64,000 nt of DNA, from contig NZ_QAJL01000003.1 in the NCBI RefSeq assembly GCF_003852525.1, positions 940,972 to 1,004,971 of the forward strand, in the 5' to 3' direction. The notes below the pieces were generated by a model, which was not told the origin of the DNA, did not search any database, and saw only the letters and a list, made by a program, of their open reading frames with translations. This stretch comes from Pedobacter sp. KBW06. Its GTDB lineage: Bacteria > Bacteroidota > Bacteroidia > Sphingobacteriales > Sphingobacteriaceae. Below are positions 26,703 to 35,620 of the stretch, one piece after another (the first letter of the stretch is position 1; each line of letters opens with the position of its first letter). Made by a program: the position numbers and the translations under genes.

Positions 26703-27827
26703 ATGAATACTGCCGAATTATTGCATAGGGCCTTACATTTTGACTTTCTTACCCAGGAAGAAGGTGTTTTTTTGTATCACCATGCATCAACTGCCGAACT
26801 GGCCTATGTAGCCAATGAACTGAGGAAAAAACAAGTACCCAGCGGGAAAGTGACCTGGCAGATAGACCGTAATGTCAACACCACTAACGTATGTATTGCC
26901 AATTGTAAATTCTGTAATTTCTTCAGAAGACCTGGCCACGACGAGAGTTACATTACGGATATCGAGACTTATAAAGTTAAAATTGAAGAGACTTTCAGAT
27001 TGGGCGGTGATCAGTTGCTGCTTCAGGGCGGGCATCATCCTGACCTTGGCTTAAAATTTTATGCCGATCTGTTTAAACAACTCAAAGAATTATATCCTGA
27101 CCTGAAACTGCATGCTTTAGGTCCGCCGGAAATTGCACACGTCGCGAAACTGGAAGGCATTTCTCATACGGAAGTGCTGAGTGCCCTGAAAGCCGCGGGA
27201 ATGGACTCGCTTCCCGGTGCGGGTGCTGAAATCCTGAACGACCGTGTCAGAAGGCTGATTTCCAAAGGGAAATGTGGCGGAAAAGAATGGCTGGATGTGA
27301 TGCGTGCTGCTCATCAGCTGGACATTACCACTTCTGCGACCATGATGTTCGGACATGTAGAAACCATTGAAGAACGTTTTGAACACCTGGTATGGATCAG
27401 GGAGGTTCAAAGTGAAAAGCCGGCAGATGCCAAAGGTTTCCTTGCTTTTATTCCATGGCCTTTCCAGGACGACGGCACCTTGTTAAAAAGATTAAGGGGC
27501 ATCAGCAACAATGTTTCCGGTGATGAGTACATCAGAATGCTGGCGCTGAGCAGAATTATGCTGCCTAACGTTAAAAATATTCAGGCCTCATGGCTTACAG
27601 TGGGTAAAAATGTAGCTGAATTGTGTTTACATGCCGGAGCAAATGATTTCGGGTCCATCATGATTGAAGAGAATGTGGTTTCTGCAGCGGGAGCGCCGCA
27701 CCGTTTTACGGCGAAAGGAATTCAGGATGCGATCAGGGAAGCAGGTTTTGAACCTCAGCTTCGTGGTCAGCAGTACAACTACCGCGATCTTCCGGAGCAC
27801 CTGGAAGAACAGGTGATCAATTACTAA
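26703..27827 (+). CDS. mqnC: Cyclic dehypoxanthinyl futalosine synthase (radical SAM, menaquinone pathway)
   Basis: A 374-residue radical SAM enzyme. The [4Fe-4S] cluster motif CxxxCxxC is Cys64, Cys68, Cys71 (CIANCKFC). It catalyses ring closure of dehypoxanthine futalosine in the futalosine route to menaquinone. Segments favouring MqnC over its relative MqnE are LPGAGAEILNDRVR, TTSATMMFGHVET and the C-terminal LRGQQYNYRDLPEH. No other mqn gene is in the window, so the pathway is scattered. It would act in the cytoplasm, upstream of respiratory quinone assembly. Confidence 0.87.
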   Translation: MNTAELLHRALHFDFLTQEEGVFLYHHASTAELAYVANELRKKQVPSGKVTWQIDRNVNTTNVCIANCKFCNFFRRPGHDESYITDIETYKVKIEETFRLGGDQLLLQGGHHPDLGLKFYADLFKQLKELYPDLKLHALGPPEIAHVAKLEGISHTEVLSALKAAGMDSLPGAGAEILNDRVRRLISKGKCGGKEWLDVMRAAHQLDITTSATMMFGHVETIEERFEHLVWIREVQSEKPADAKGFLAFIPWPFQDDGTLLKRLRGISNNVSGDEYIRMLALSRIMLPNVKNIQASWLTVGKNVAELCLHAGANDFGSIMIEENVVSAAGAPHRFTAKGIQDAIREAGFEPQLRGQQYNYRDLPEHLEEQVINY

Positions 27828-27854
27828 AAAAAGAGGGGAACTTACGTTCCCCTC
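27826..27854 (-). terminator. Terminator of the ferritin-like gene pair
   Basis: GAGGGGAAC (27833-27841), loop TTAC, GTTCCCCTC (27846-27854): a perfect 9-bp stem. On the minus strand it is followed by seven T residues (27826-27832), placing it 29 bases past the stop at 27883. The T-run touches the mqnC stop codon. Confidence 0.85.
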
Positions 27855-27882
27855 CCACCTCAAACTTAAACAATCATCCCTC

Positions 27883-28728
27883 TTAAGAAACTCCAAATAA
27901 TTTTACAATATCCAACACTTGCTGGGTAGTTAACGGCTCATCAAATGATTCTGAGGCTGCTGCAGCATTCACAGCAGTTCCATTAATTCCAATAATTGAA
28001 ATCGTAGCCTGAGTAGTCAGTTCCTCTCCGGCATATACTGCCGCCGCATTCGGCACTCCGCTATCATTTCCTCCGGTAATCCATGGTTTGATGGCAAAGC
28101 CATTTTGGGAACGCATGTAACGGATTTTTGCAGCATGACGTGCTTCCACAGAGTGAATGTTAAGTGCAGCGGTCAGCACACCTCCCTGTCCTACCAAAGC
28201 AGGAGCCTGTCCTTTATAAGCACGAACACCGGTATCTTCCAGGGCCTGTGCTACTGCAAGAAACACCCCGTAATTACCTACTGCGAAAGGATTCGGAAAG
28301 GCACCGCTTGCGGTCCAGTCGTAACTTGCTTTTGCAGTAACTGCATCTGAACCAATCACCCCTTTCAGGAAATTCACATGTGAAGTTTCATGTCCGCTGA
28401 TGATGCCAATTGCAGTTTTATCCGAAGTACCCTGTGCTGTTCCCGGGAAATCCGCACCACCTGATGCTTTTAACGCCTGGGTATAAAATGCCGCTTCAAA
28501 ATGTTCCAGTGTTAGCGCAAACTGAAGTACTGCTTTTACACCTGATGGTAAAGTACTTTGTCCGTAAGCTTTGGTAAACATAGAACCTAAGGCCATAGGA
28601 ACGGCCGCAAGGCTTACTTTTTTACCGATATTAAAGAACTCCTTCATGGCTGTTCTCCGTGGACTAAAGCGTTCATACACTTCTCCATCCACTTTTTCAA
28701 TTTCTTCTAATATATCTACGATATTCAT
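27883..28728 (-). CDS. Ferritin-like domain protein (second of pair)
   Basis: A 281-residue protein of the Ferritin_2-type family. An N-terminal segment with RRTAMKEFF followed by a hydrophobic run (VSLAAVPMALGSMF) resembles a Tat signal with an unusually long leader. The four-helix bundle carries likely metal ligands in LEHFEAAFY, SGHETSHVNFL (ExxH), AQALEDTGVRAY and SVEARHAAKIR (ExxH). Twelve bases separate it from the upstream paralogue, so they form an operon. Family members are loosely linked to stress or desiccation; function is unproven. Export via Tat would fit prior metal loading, which is inference. Confidence 0.82.
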   Translation of the reverse strand: MNIVDILEEIEKVDGEVYERFSPRRTAMKEFFNIGKKVSLAAVPMALGSMFTKAYGQSTLPSGVKAVLQFALTLEHFEAAFYTQALKASGGADFPGTAQGTSDKTAIGIISGHETSHVNFLKGVIGSDAVTAKASYDWTASGAFPNPFAVGNYGVFLAVAQALEDTGVRAYKGQAPALVGQGGVLTAALNIHSVEARHAAKIRYMRSQNGFAIKPWITGGNDSGVPNAAAVYAGEELTTQATISIIGINGTAVNAAAASESFDEPLTTQQVLDIVKLFGVS

Positions 28729-28739
28729 GTTTTCCAGGT

Positions 28740-29459
28740 TTAGGCGTTAAAATTGGTTACGTTGATTTTTGTTTTGACAAATCCACCGGCAATGGCCAAT
28801 ACTTCCAGAGGGTTACGGGATTTGTCCAGGCCATTGACCATATCCACCACTTCCACATTAGAGAAGGAGTTTGGAGAAATCAGCTCTCTGATATAAGCCG
28901 CATGACGGGCTTCCACGGATACAATTTTACCTGCAAGGGTTAAATAAACGGTACTTTTTAATAAACTGCCTGCACCATTATAAGCGGAAACACCTAAATC
29001 TTCGAACGCTTTTGCGGTTCCTAAAACACTGGTACGGTCTGCAAAATTGATTTTTGAAAAATCAACCTCTAAACTGCCAATGGCTGCTGCTCCCAATGCA
29101 TTTTTGAAAAATTCACGATGGGCAATTTCATGAAACTGAATGTCTTTAAAATAAGCAAGTTCTGCCGCACTGATATTGGCATAAGGCGTAGCTGCTACCT
29201 GAATATAAAAGGCGGCTTCCAGTTGCTCTAATGCATAGGCATAGTTTAATACGCCAAAGTCATCTTTAAAATCCAGAGTTACCCCGGTTGCTCCCGGCTC
29301 CATTGGATTATTACGGTCTTTTTTACAACCGGCAGCGATCAATGCGATACCTGCTGCTCCTGCTCCTGCATATTGCAGGAAAGAACGGCGCTGCAATGTG
29401 GAATTAAAAATACTGCTTTCCTCCTGCAGCATTTCTTTTTCTTCTTGTAAGTTTTTCAT
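28740..29459 (-). CDS. Ferritin-like domain Tat lipoprotein (first of pair)
   Basis: A 239-residue protein. The leader is long, with a twin-arginine motif (QRRSFLQYAG, about 24-33) and a lipobox IAAGC (Cys45) followed by KKD, so it is a predicted Tat-exported lipoprotein. The bundle carries LEQLEAAFY, QFHEIAHREFF (ExxH), AKAFEDLGVSAY and SVEARHAAYIR (ExxH), in the same order as the next protein. It lies just below the dispersed palindromic repeat copy C, 21 bases from its arm. The start ATG at 29459 follows an A-rich leader. Confidence 0.84.
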   Translation of the reverse strand: MKNLQEEKEMLQEESSIFNSTLQRRSFLQYAGAGAAGIALIAAGCKKDRNNPMEPGATGVTLDFKDDFGVLNYAYALEQLEAAFYIQVAATPYANISAAELAYFKDIQFHEIAHREFFKNALGAAAIGSLEVDFSKINFADRTSVLGTAKAFEDLGVSAYNGAGSLLKSTVYLTLAGKIVSVEARHAAYIRELISPNSFSNVEVVDMVNGLDKSRNPLEVLAIAGGFVKTKINVTNFNA

Positions 29460-29480
29460 AAGGCTATTTTTTTTATGGCC

Positions 29481-29544
29481 ATGAAGCGCTCATCATCTTG
29501 TGATTCATTTCGTTAGGTCATCTTTAAGATCATGATGGTTTCAT
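29481..29544 (-). repeat. Dispersed palindromic repeat, copy C
   Basis: On the minus strand it starts ATGAAACCATCATGATCTTA (from base 29544), identical over 20 bases to copy B, and ends with GCGCTTCAT. The two arms pair at about 15 of 19 positions. The spacer shares TAACGAA with copy B. It ends 21 bases before the start codon of the ferritin-like gene, so it would lie in that gene's leader. Confidence 0.75.
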
Positions 29545-29725
29545 AGTTTTTTGTTTTGGGTTTAAAGCTCATGAAGCTTACCTGCGCAGGTTTCAGATTC
29601 ATAAAATTTACTGGGTTTATAAACGCATCTACGAGATAAAAAGGAGGACGGTTTTCAGTGCGGGGAAGAAATATTCTTAGTTCCCTCAATTTTTTAATAA
29701 ATTCACCCTATAAAACTGATAAACT

Positions 29726-30505
29726 GTGCTGAATACAATTATTGTTGATGATGAAGAATTTGCCCGCTCCTCTCTTTATTTCTTATTACAGGAAAACTGC
29801 GAGGGCATCCATATTTCAGGGATTGCCAAATCTGTAGCTGAAGCAAGGCAATTGCTGGTTAACAATAAGATAGACCTGATTTTCCTGGACATAGCCATGC
29901 CCGGAGAGAATGGTTTTGACCTGATTCCGCAGGCACAAATCAGTAAATCACATGTGATCTTTACCACTGCTTATGACCAGTATGCACTCCGGGCAATCAA
30001 GGCAAATGCACTGGATTATTTGCTAAAACCCATCGATATTGATGAGCTGAAACTGGCCGTAGAAAAAGCAGGTAAATATATTGCCCTGAATAAAAAAGAG
30101 CACAACAGGAATGAAAATCTTCAAAATCTGGCCGTTCATTTATCCGAAAGAAATGAGATCCGGAAGATCAGTTTGCCCAATGGACAGGGCTATTCACTGA
30201 TCAATATTGACGACATTATTCATATTGAAGCAGACAGCAATTACTCCATATTTCATCTCGCCAATAAGGAAACCATTACTGTTTCCAAGGTTTTAAAAGA
30301 ATATGAGGAGATCCTTCCCGAACAACAGTTTGTCAGAATTCATAAATCAAGCATCGTCAACCTGAATTATTTAAAGGAATATAATTCTAAGAATGGCATG
30401 GAAGTGATCCTGAAGAACGGGGAGAAAATCGCAGTTTCCAGAAGAAGGGCGAGTGATTTTGCAGAAAAGATTAAATCATATACCCGTTTTGAAAGTGATA
30501 AATAA
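29726..30505 (+). CDS. LytTR-family response regulator
   Basis: A 259-residue regulator. The receiver domain (about 1-120) has acidic residues VDDEE, the phosphoacceptor Asp55 (FLDIAMPGENG) and the late Lys in YLLKPIDIDEL. The LytTR DNA-binding domain (about 160-255) has INIDDIIHIEADSNYSIFHL, FVRIHKSSIVNLNYL and the terminal basic VSRRRASDF. The start is GTG at 29726; no ATG fits. It overlaps the histidine kinase gene, which extends from within its last codons, so the two form a two-component pair. The 266 bases before it hold repeat copy C and no gene. Confidence 0.92.
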   Translation: MLNTIIVDDEEFARSSLYFLLQENCEGIHISGIAKSVAEARQLLVNNKIDLIFLDIAMPGENGFDLIPQAQISKSHVIFTTAYDQYALRAIKANALDYLLKPIDIDELKLAVEKAGKYIALNKKEHNRNENLQNLAVHLSERNEIRKISLPNGQGYSLINIDDIIHIEADSNYSIFHLANKETITVSKVLKEYEEILPEQQFVRIHKSSIVNLNYLKEYNSKNGMEVILKNGEKIAVSRRRASDFAEKIKSYTRFESDK

Positions 30506-33455
30506 TAAAAAAACATCGGCCATTAAGCTTTTCACGATCAGCATTTTAAGCTTTTTGTTCAGTGCAACTGGTTTTTCACAAAGCACCTACCTGCAGCATT
30601 TCAGCACAAAAAGCGGACTCCCAAGCAACAATTGTTTTTATACCTTACAAGACAGCAAGGGATACATATGGATTGCAACCGATGCCGGGGTAAGCCGTTT
30701 TGACGGTAAAATATTCGAAACATTTTCGATCAACGATGGTCTTCCCGATAACCAGATCCTCCAGTTAAAGGAAGATAAAAGCGGAAAGATCTGGTTTCTC
30801 GCACTGAATGGGCAGCTCAGTTATTTTTTCAATGGAAAGATCTATAATGAGACCAACAACAACCTGTTGAAATTACTCAAGTTCAATGCGGTAATCGTCT
30901 CTTTTTTCCAGGACAGCAAAGGCCGGATCTGGCTGGGAACCAATAAGAATGTACTCGTGATGTATCAGGATAAACACATTACAAAATACATTTCGGCTGA
31001 TCATGACCGGCAGTTCATCAATACTTTTGTCCATGAAGATGCTGCAGGGAAAATCTGGGCAATCAGCAATACCTCTGTGCGGATGCTGCAGGGAACTAAA
31101 TTCAAAGTAGCCCCACATAGCAGTTTACCCATTTCGTATAAAACAGCGCTCAACCTTCCCGATAAAACCCTGGCCTACCTCGACGCTTCCGGCTTAAAGA
31201 TCAGAACAGGTAATGAAGAAAAATTACTGACCAAAGTCAATACGGCCTTGCTGAGCAATGACCCCGGTTATTTTCACCTGGATCAGAATAAAGACCTCTG
31301 GCTAAGCAATGCCTCCGGCATTTACCATATTGAGTCTGACGGAAAAACGAAGCGTTACCTGGACAATATTTCTTCCAGTCAGGCGATCAGGGATGCCAAA
31401 GGCAATATGTGGTTTACCACCACCAATGGGATTTACATGCTCCCTCAGAAAAATGAGCGGTTGTATGTGGTCAACAAAGCCAACGGGCTGGGCAGTGATC
31501 TCGTAAAAAGCATTACAAAGGACGACAAGAACAGGTTATGGCTTGGGATGGATGAAGCAAAAATCAATGTCGTTGATCAGCAGAACAACCAGATCAACCA
31601 AATTGCCCTGGGAGACAAGAAGAAATACAACATCGTTAAACAACTTGCTTTCGATACCACTGACCATTCCATTTACTTTGCTTCTGATTATGGCTTAGGG
31701 AGGATCAATGACATATATAAAGACAACAGGAACATTGATTACCTCCGGGAAACGAGCAGCTCCATGTTTGTCATTAAAAGTTTCAGCATCTCCTCAGGGG
31801 GACTTAAAAGTCTGGCACTGGCACTTTCTTCGGGTGTGGTCATTATCCCAGACAGGTTAAAGAAATTTGAGTTCAGCTCCCTTTCTTTCCGGCAGGGAGA
31901 AGATTTCTTTAACAACAGGTCCTACCGGGTATTCTACGACCGGCATCAGGGCTTATGGTTTTCAAACATCAATGGTTTGTCTGAGTTCAATAAGGGAACC
32001 CTCACCAATTTCTTCGAGAAACAGCCCCTGTTAACGAAGCGGATTAACGACATTCAAGAGCTTCCCGATGGCACGATTGTGCTCGCTACCGATGGAAACG
32101 GGCTGTTGTTTATGAAAGAAGGGCTGATCGTCAAAGTCATCACCCAGGAGGATGGCCTGGCAGACAACATCTGCAAGCGCCTGTTTGTAAAAAACAACCA
32201 GACCTGGGTAGTCACCAATAATGGGATCAACAGGATTTATTTCGATGGGACAAATGCAACAGTCGAATCCTTTGAATACACGAATGCACTGCTGACAGAT
32301 GATGTGAATTGCCTGTATATTGACGATAAGAACGCCTATTTTGCCACCAATAATGGCCTGGTTTATTTTGCCTATAACCAATCAGAGCACAATAAAGAAG
32401 CGCCAAAGGTTTACATCACCTCTGTGGTCAACAACAAGAATAAGCTGGGGATGAACCATCCGGATCACGTATTGGATCCTTCCAACAACAGCATTACCTT
32501 TTACTATAGTGCCATAGATTTCCAGAACAAGAACATCCTTTACCGGTACCGCCTGAAAGCAGATGCCCCATGGACGGAAACAAAAAGCCGGAGAATAGAG
32601 TTCTCTTCCCTGGAACCCGGAGAATATAGCTTTGAGCTGAGCGCCAAATCAAACAACAGCAACTGGAGCAGCCCTGCGAAGGTTAATTTTGTGCTTAAAG
32701 CACATTTCTGGCAAACCGCCTGGTTCCTGGGGCTGATTTTTCTGCTGGCAGGTTTTGCTTTTTATAAGCTGGCGGTTATTGTAACCCGGCGACAAAAAAA
32801 TAAAGAACAGGAGCAGCTGCTGCTGAAAAATAAAATACTCATGCTGGAGCAACGGGCCCTGCAGGCGATGATGAACCCCCATTTCGTGTTCAATGTGATG
32901 AATTCCATTCAGCATTACATCAATACAAAGGATACCAACTCCGCCAATAAGATCCTCACGGGATTTGCAAAGCTGATCAGAAAGAACCTGGAAATCTGTA
33001 CCCGGAGTTTCATCACACTGGAGGAAGAACTGGATTATCTGGAGCTCTACCTGAGCCTCGAGAAAAAAAGATTCGGGGAAAAACTGATGTACCAGATCAA
33101 AGTGAGCCCCGCCATCGACAAAGAAGAGACGATGGTTCCCTCGATGATTTTACAGCCTTATATTGAAAATGCCATCTGGCATGGCATCATGCCTAAGGAA
33201 GAAGGCGGTAAAATCGACCTGCTGATTGACCTGCAGGGACCGGATCACCTGATCATTAAAATTATTGATGATGGTGTTGGCATAGACAATTCCCTCCGAA
33301 ACAGAAAAGGCGATCACCAGAGCAAAGGAATGGACCTGACCAAAGAACGCATCAATTTATTAAACCAGGTTGAAGCGAATCCTATACAGATAAAAGTACA
33401 ACAGACCGGTATTTCGGGCACTTTTGTATCCATTTTGATCCCTTTAATACAGTAA
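30495..33455 (+). CDS. Beta-propeller histidine kinase (LytS/YehU type)
   Basis: A sensor kinase of about 986 residues. I place the start at GTG 30495, just before a signal peptide (AIKLFTISILSFLFSATGFS); the frame is open to 30453, also without an ATG. The periplasmic part has repeated two-component-regulator propeller units (GYIWIATDAGVSRF, GKIWFLALNGQLSYF, GRIWLGTNKNVL, GNMWFTTTNGIYML) and a Y_Y_Y-type beta domain. One membrane helix (WFLGLIFLLAGFAFYKLAV) precedes the His_kinase dimerisation motif MMNPHFVFNVMNSIQHY with the phospho-His, and the ATPase domain has LQPYIENAIWHG and IIDDGVGID. It resembles HTCS architecture but leaves the DNA-binding part to the upstream regulator. Confidence 0.9.
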   Translation: MINNKKTSAIKLFTISILSFLFSATGFSQSTYLQHFSTKSGLPSNNCFYTLQDSKGYIWIATDAGVSRFDGKIFETFSINDGLPDNQILQLKEDKSGKIWFLALNGQLSYFFNGKIYNETNNNLLKLLKFNAVIVSFFQDSKGRIWLGTNKNVLVMYQDKHITKYISADHDRQFINTFVHEDAAGKIWAISNTSVRMLQGTKFKVAPHSSLPISYKTALNLPDKTLAYLDASGLKIRTGNEEKLLTKVNTALLSNDPGYFHLDQNKDLWLSNASGIYHIESDGKTKRYLDNISSSQAIRDAKGNMWFTTTNGIYMLPQKNERLYVVNKANGLGSDLVKSITKDDKNRLWLGMDEAKINVVDQQNNQINQIALGDKKKYNIVKQLAFDTTDHSIYFASDYGLGRINDIYKDNRNIDYLRETSSSMFVIKSFSISSGGLKSLALALSSGVVIIPDRLKKFEFSSLSFRQGEDFFNNRSYRVFYDRHQGLWFSNINGLSEFNKGTLTNFFEKQPLLTKRINDIQELPDGTIVLATDGNGLLFMKEGLIVKVITQEDGLADNICKRLFVKNNQTWVVTNNGINRIYFDGTNATVESFEYTNALLTDDVNCLYIDDKNAYFATNNGLVYFAYNQSEHNKEAPKVYITSVVNNKNKLGMNHPDHVLDPSNNSITFYYSAIDFQNKNILYRYRLKADAPWTETKSRRIEFSSLEPGEYSFELSAKSNNSNWSSPAKVNFVLKAHFWQTAWFLGLIFLLAGFAFYKLAVIVTRRQKNKEQEQLLLKNKILMLEQRALQAMMNPHFVFNVMNSIQHYINTKDTNSANKILTGFAKLIRKNLEICTRSFITLEEELDYLELYLSLEKKRFGEKLMYQIKVSPAIDKEETMVPSMILQPYIENAIWHGIMPKEEGGKIDLLIDLQGPDHLIIKIIDDGVGIDNSLRNRKGDHQSKGMDLTKERINLLNQVEANPIQIKVQQTGISGTFVSILIPLIQ

Positions 33456-33867
33456 TTTACCGTTTACTCAATTATATATACCACTTACTAATTCTATATT
33501 AATCCTGCTGAAATTTGCATTAAACTTGTTATAGATATTAAAACAAACATAGTTTGTAAAAAGCGTTCTTATAGAATTGATCAAAGATATTTTACCTAAC
33601 CTAAAACTATATCTCAATTCAGGTTTCATTTGTGTGTTAAAAAATGGTAAAGCCTCAAACTTTACCATTTTTTTTTGCCCGCTCCGCTCCTTTCCACTGC
33701 TCAAAATAAATCTGCTATTTATTTTTAAATAACTCTTCTCATAAAAGTTTTTTATACTAATTTTGATGCACCAAAAAATCAATTAAAACAGCTTTGTTTA
33801 TATTTAAAAAGATTTTTTGTATTTTTAACGTACCAATAAAAACCTTACTGAATTTATTTTTTTTGTA
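33456..33867. other. 412-base gene-free interval
   Basis: Holds the kinase terminator at 33643-33677 and a very A/T-rich stretch before the small acidic protein. The minus-strand open frame in the interval lacks any recognisable domain and crosses the terminator, so it is not called. Confidence 0.6.
33643..33677 (+). terminator. Terminator after the histidine kinase gene
   Basis: AATGGTAAAG (33643-33652), seven-base loop, CTTTACCATT (33660-33669), then a run of T residues. A-run on the opposite side makes it potentially bidirectional. It lies about 190 bases past the kinase stop. Confidence 0.75.
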
Positions 33868-34056
33868 ATGAAAACTCCAAAAACACCGATTAACAAAAGC
33901 CCTTTAGTTGACCCTGAAACTGAGATGGATGATTCAAGTGAAGAAACCAGTAAAAAGAAGTCATATCAGGATGATGAAGATGACGATTTTGACATGCCTT
34001 TAGATGACCTGGATACCTTCGACAACTTCAGTGATGATGATGACGACGACTATTAA
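33868..34056 (+). CDS. Small highly acidic protein, function unknown
   Basis: A 62-residue protein. Residues 1-15 are basic and Pro-rich (MKTPKTPINKSPLVD), and the rest is mainly Asp, Glu and Ser, ending in a poly-Asp tail (SDDDDDDY). It has no signal peptide and no predicted fold; it is probably disordered. A clean terminator (34081-34110) directly after it and a separate A/T-rich upstream region support it as a discrete transcription unit. Acidic tails of this type can bind basic proteins or mimic nucleic acid, but no function is assigned. Confidence 0.65.
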   Translation: MKTPKTPINKSPLVDPETEMDDSSEETSKKKSYQDDEDDDFDMPLDDLDTFDNFSDDDDDDY

Positions 34057-34080
34057 CAGGTAGAACATAATGATTTTCTA

Positions 34081-34110
34081 AGCATCCTCCACGGGATGCT
34101 TTTTATTTTA
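34081..34110 (+). terminator. Terminator after the small acidic protein
   Basis: AGCATCC (34081-34087) and GGATGCT (34094-34100) with loop TCCACG, followed by TTTTATTTT. It begins 24 bases after the stop at 34056. An upstream ATG of the next gene's frame falls inside the stem, arguing against that longer start. Confidence 0.8.
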
Positions 34111-34125
34111 ATTCCAGCTCAGCAC

Positions 34126-35244
34126 ATGCAGATTATAGCAGTATCCGATTCAAAGACAAAAAGAGATTTTTTAAACGTTGCCCGTTTTCTATATAAAGAT
34201 GATCCCAACTGGATCTGTCCGCTGGATGCGGACATTGAACAGATCTTCGATGCAGCAAAAAATCCCTTCTTTAAACACGGTACCTGTAAACGCTGGATCT
34301 TAAATGACGAAACCGGAAAGACCATCGGCCGGGTGGCTGCCTTTATCAATGAAAAGAAAGCCCATCAATATGAACAACCTACCGGCGGCATGGGTTTCTT
34401 TGAATGTACCGACAACAAAACAGCAGCTTTCCTGCTGTTTGATACGGCAGAAGCCTGGTTGCAGGAACAGGGAATGAAAGCCATGGACGGCCCGATCAAT
34501 TTCGGGGAGAATGATTCCTTCTGGGGATTGCTCGTAGAAGGCTTTACACCCCCTTCTTACGGCATGAATTACAATCATGCATACTATCGCCGCTTTTTTG
34601 AAGATTATGGATTTAAGACCGCCTATGAGCAAATCACCAACCACCTGGCAGTCAGGAAACCTTTCCCGGAGCGCTTTACCAAAATCGCCAACTGGGTAGC
34701 CAATAAGCCGGGTTATACTTTTGAGCATTTTTCCAAGAAAAATTCGGCAAAGTACGTGCAGGACCTGATGGACATTTACAATGATGGATGGCAGGATTTT
34801 GAAAACTTTGTACCGATCAAAAAAGAAACGCTGGAAGAGAGTTTTAAAAAGATGGAAGCCATCATGGACGAAAAGCTGATCTGGTTTGCCTACATCAACG
34901 GGGAACCTGCATCCTTTGTAGTGATCATCCCGGATGCCAATCAGATGATCAAAGGTTTTAACGGAAAACTGGGACTGATTGAAAAACTGACCTTCCTTTA
35001 CAAACGTTGGGTTGGGGTGAACAGGATGCGTGCGATTGTGATGGGAACTAAAAAAGCTTATCAGAAACACGGACTGGAATCCGCATTGTTCATTAAGCTA
35101 AAGGAATATGTATTGCCTTTAAATCAGTATGATGAACTTGAGCTTTCCTGGGTAGGAGATTTTAACGACAAAATGCTTTCTATTCATGAAGCAACAGGTG
35201 CCACCTTTGGTAAGCGACACCTGACACTTCGTAAAATCTTCTAA
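34126..35244 (+). CDS. GNAT-like N-acetyltransferase domain protein of unknown role
   Basis: A 372-residue protein starting at ATG 34126 (MQIIAVSDSKTKRDF); the in-frame ATG at 34096 lies within a terminator stem. The N-terminal half has DPNWICPLDADIEQIF and GRVAAFINEKKAH, and a mid-region CoA-binding-like segment FECTDNKTAAFLLFDTAEAWL followed by GPINFGENDSFWGLLVEGF, seen in the YghO-type two-GNAT family. A second half has an ESALFIKLKEYVLP region and ELSWVGDFNDKMLSIHEATGA, typical of a second GNAT repeat. The acceptor is unknown. It is convergent with the XRE regulator. Confidence 0.7.
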   Translation: MQIIAVSDSKTKRDFLNVARFLYKDDPNWICPLDADIEQIFDAAKNPFFKHGTCKRWILNDETGKTIGRVAAFINEKKAHQYEQPTGGMGFFECTDNKTAAFLLFDTAEAWLQEQGMKAMDGPINFGENDSFWGLLVEGFTPPSYGMNYNHAYYRRFFEDYGFKTAYEQITNHLAVRKPFPERFTKIANWVANKPGYTFEHFSKKNSAKYVQDLMDIYNDGWQDFENFVPIKKETLEESFKKMEAIMDEKLIWFAYINGEPASFVVIIPDANQMIKGFNGKLGLIEKLTFLYKRWVGVNRMRAIVMGTKKAYQKHGLESALFIKLKEYVLPLNQYDELELSWVGDFNDKMLSIHEATGATFGKRHLTLRKIF

Positions 35245-35250
35245 AAAGAA

Positions 35251-35580
35251 TTATTTTTCTCTGATTTCTTCATAAAGGTCAATCACCTTCTTCTGAAGTT
35301 TGATGATCTCTTCTTCTCTCAAAGAAAGTTTATCTTTCAGGCTATTGATTTCTTCAAAATTAAGCGACTGAGGATTTTCTCCCTCTTTAGAGATAATATC
35401 CATAGTGGAGACTGCAAACAGGTTCGCAATCTGTTCTAATCTTGAGATGTTAATATCTGTGATACCTGTTTCAATTTTAGAAAAGGCAGGAATAGAAATA
35501 TTTAGACGTTTAGCCACTTCCCCTTGGCTCCAGCCATTTTTCTGGCGTAATTGTCTAATGTTTTTTCCAATGATATTCAT
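35251..35580 (-). CDS. XRE-family regulator with C-terminal coiled coil
   Basis: A 109-residue DNA-binding protein. The helix-turn-helix (about 7-62) has IRQLRQKNGWSQGEVAKRLN, ISIPAFSKIETGITD and ISRLEQIANLFAVS. A charged heptad-like segment (about 75-108, INSLKDKLSLREEEIIKLQKK) follows, which could dimerise the protein. It is a single gene between an acetyltransferase and mpl; its target is not evident. The protein is small, like many Bacteroidetes stand-alone XRE proteins. Confidence 0.85.
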   Translation of the reverse strand: MNIIGKNIRQLRQKNGWSQGEVAKRLNISIPAFSKIETGITDINISRLEQIANLFAVSTMDIISKEGENPQSLNFEEINSLKDKLSLREEEIIKLQKKVIDLYEEIREK

Positions 35581-35620
35581 GTGATTAATTTAGGTGTATT
35601 ATTATAGTTAGTACTTTATT

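Noticed and set aside
33468..33782. 104-codon minus-strand frame in the interval after the histidine kinase
   Set aside because: It reads through a clear terminator, has no signal, domain or biased composition, and lies in very A/T-rich DNA.
34300..35070. 256-codon minus-strand frame opposite the two-GNAT protein
   Set aside because: No recognisable motif; the opposite strand has a convincing protein.
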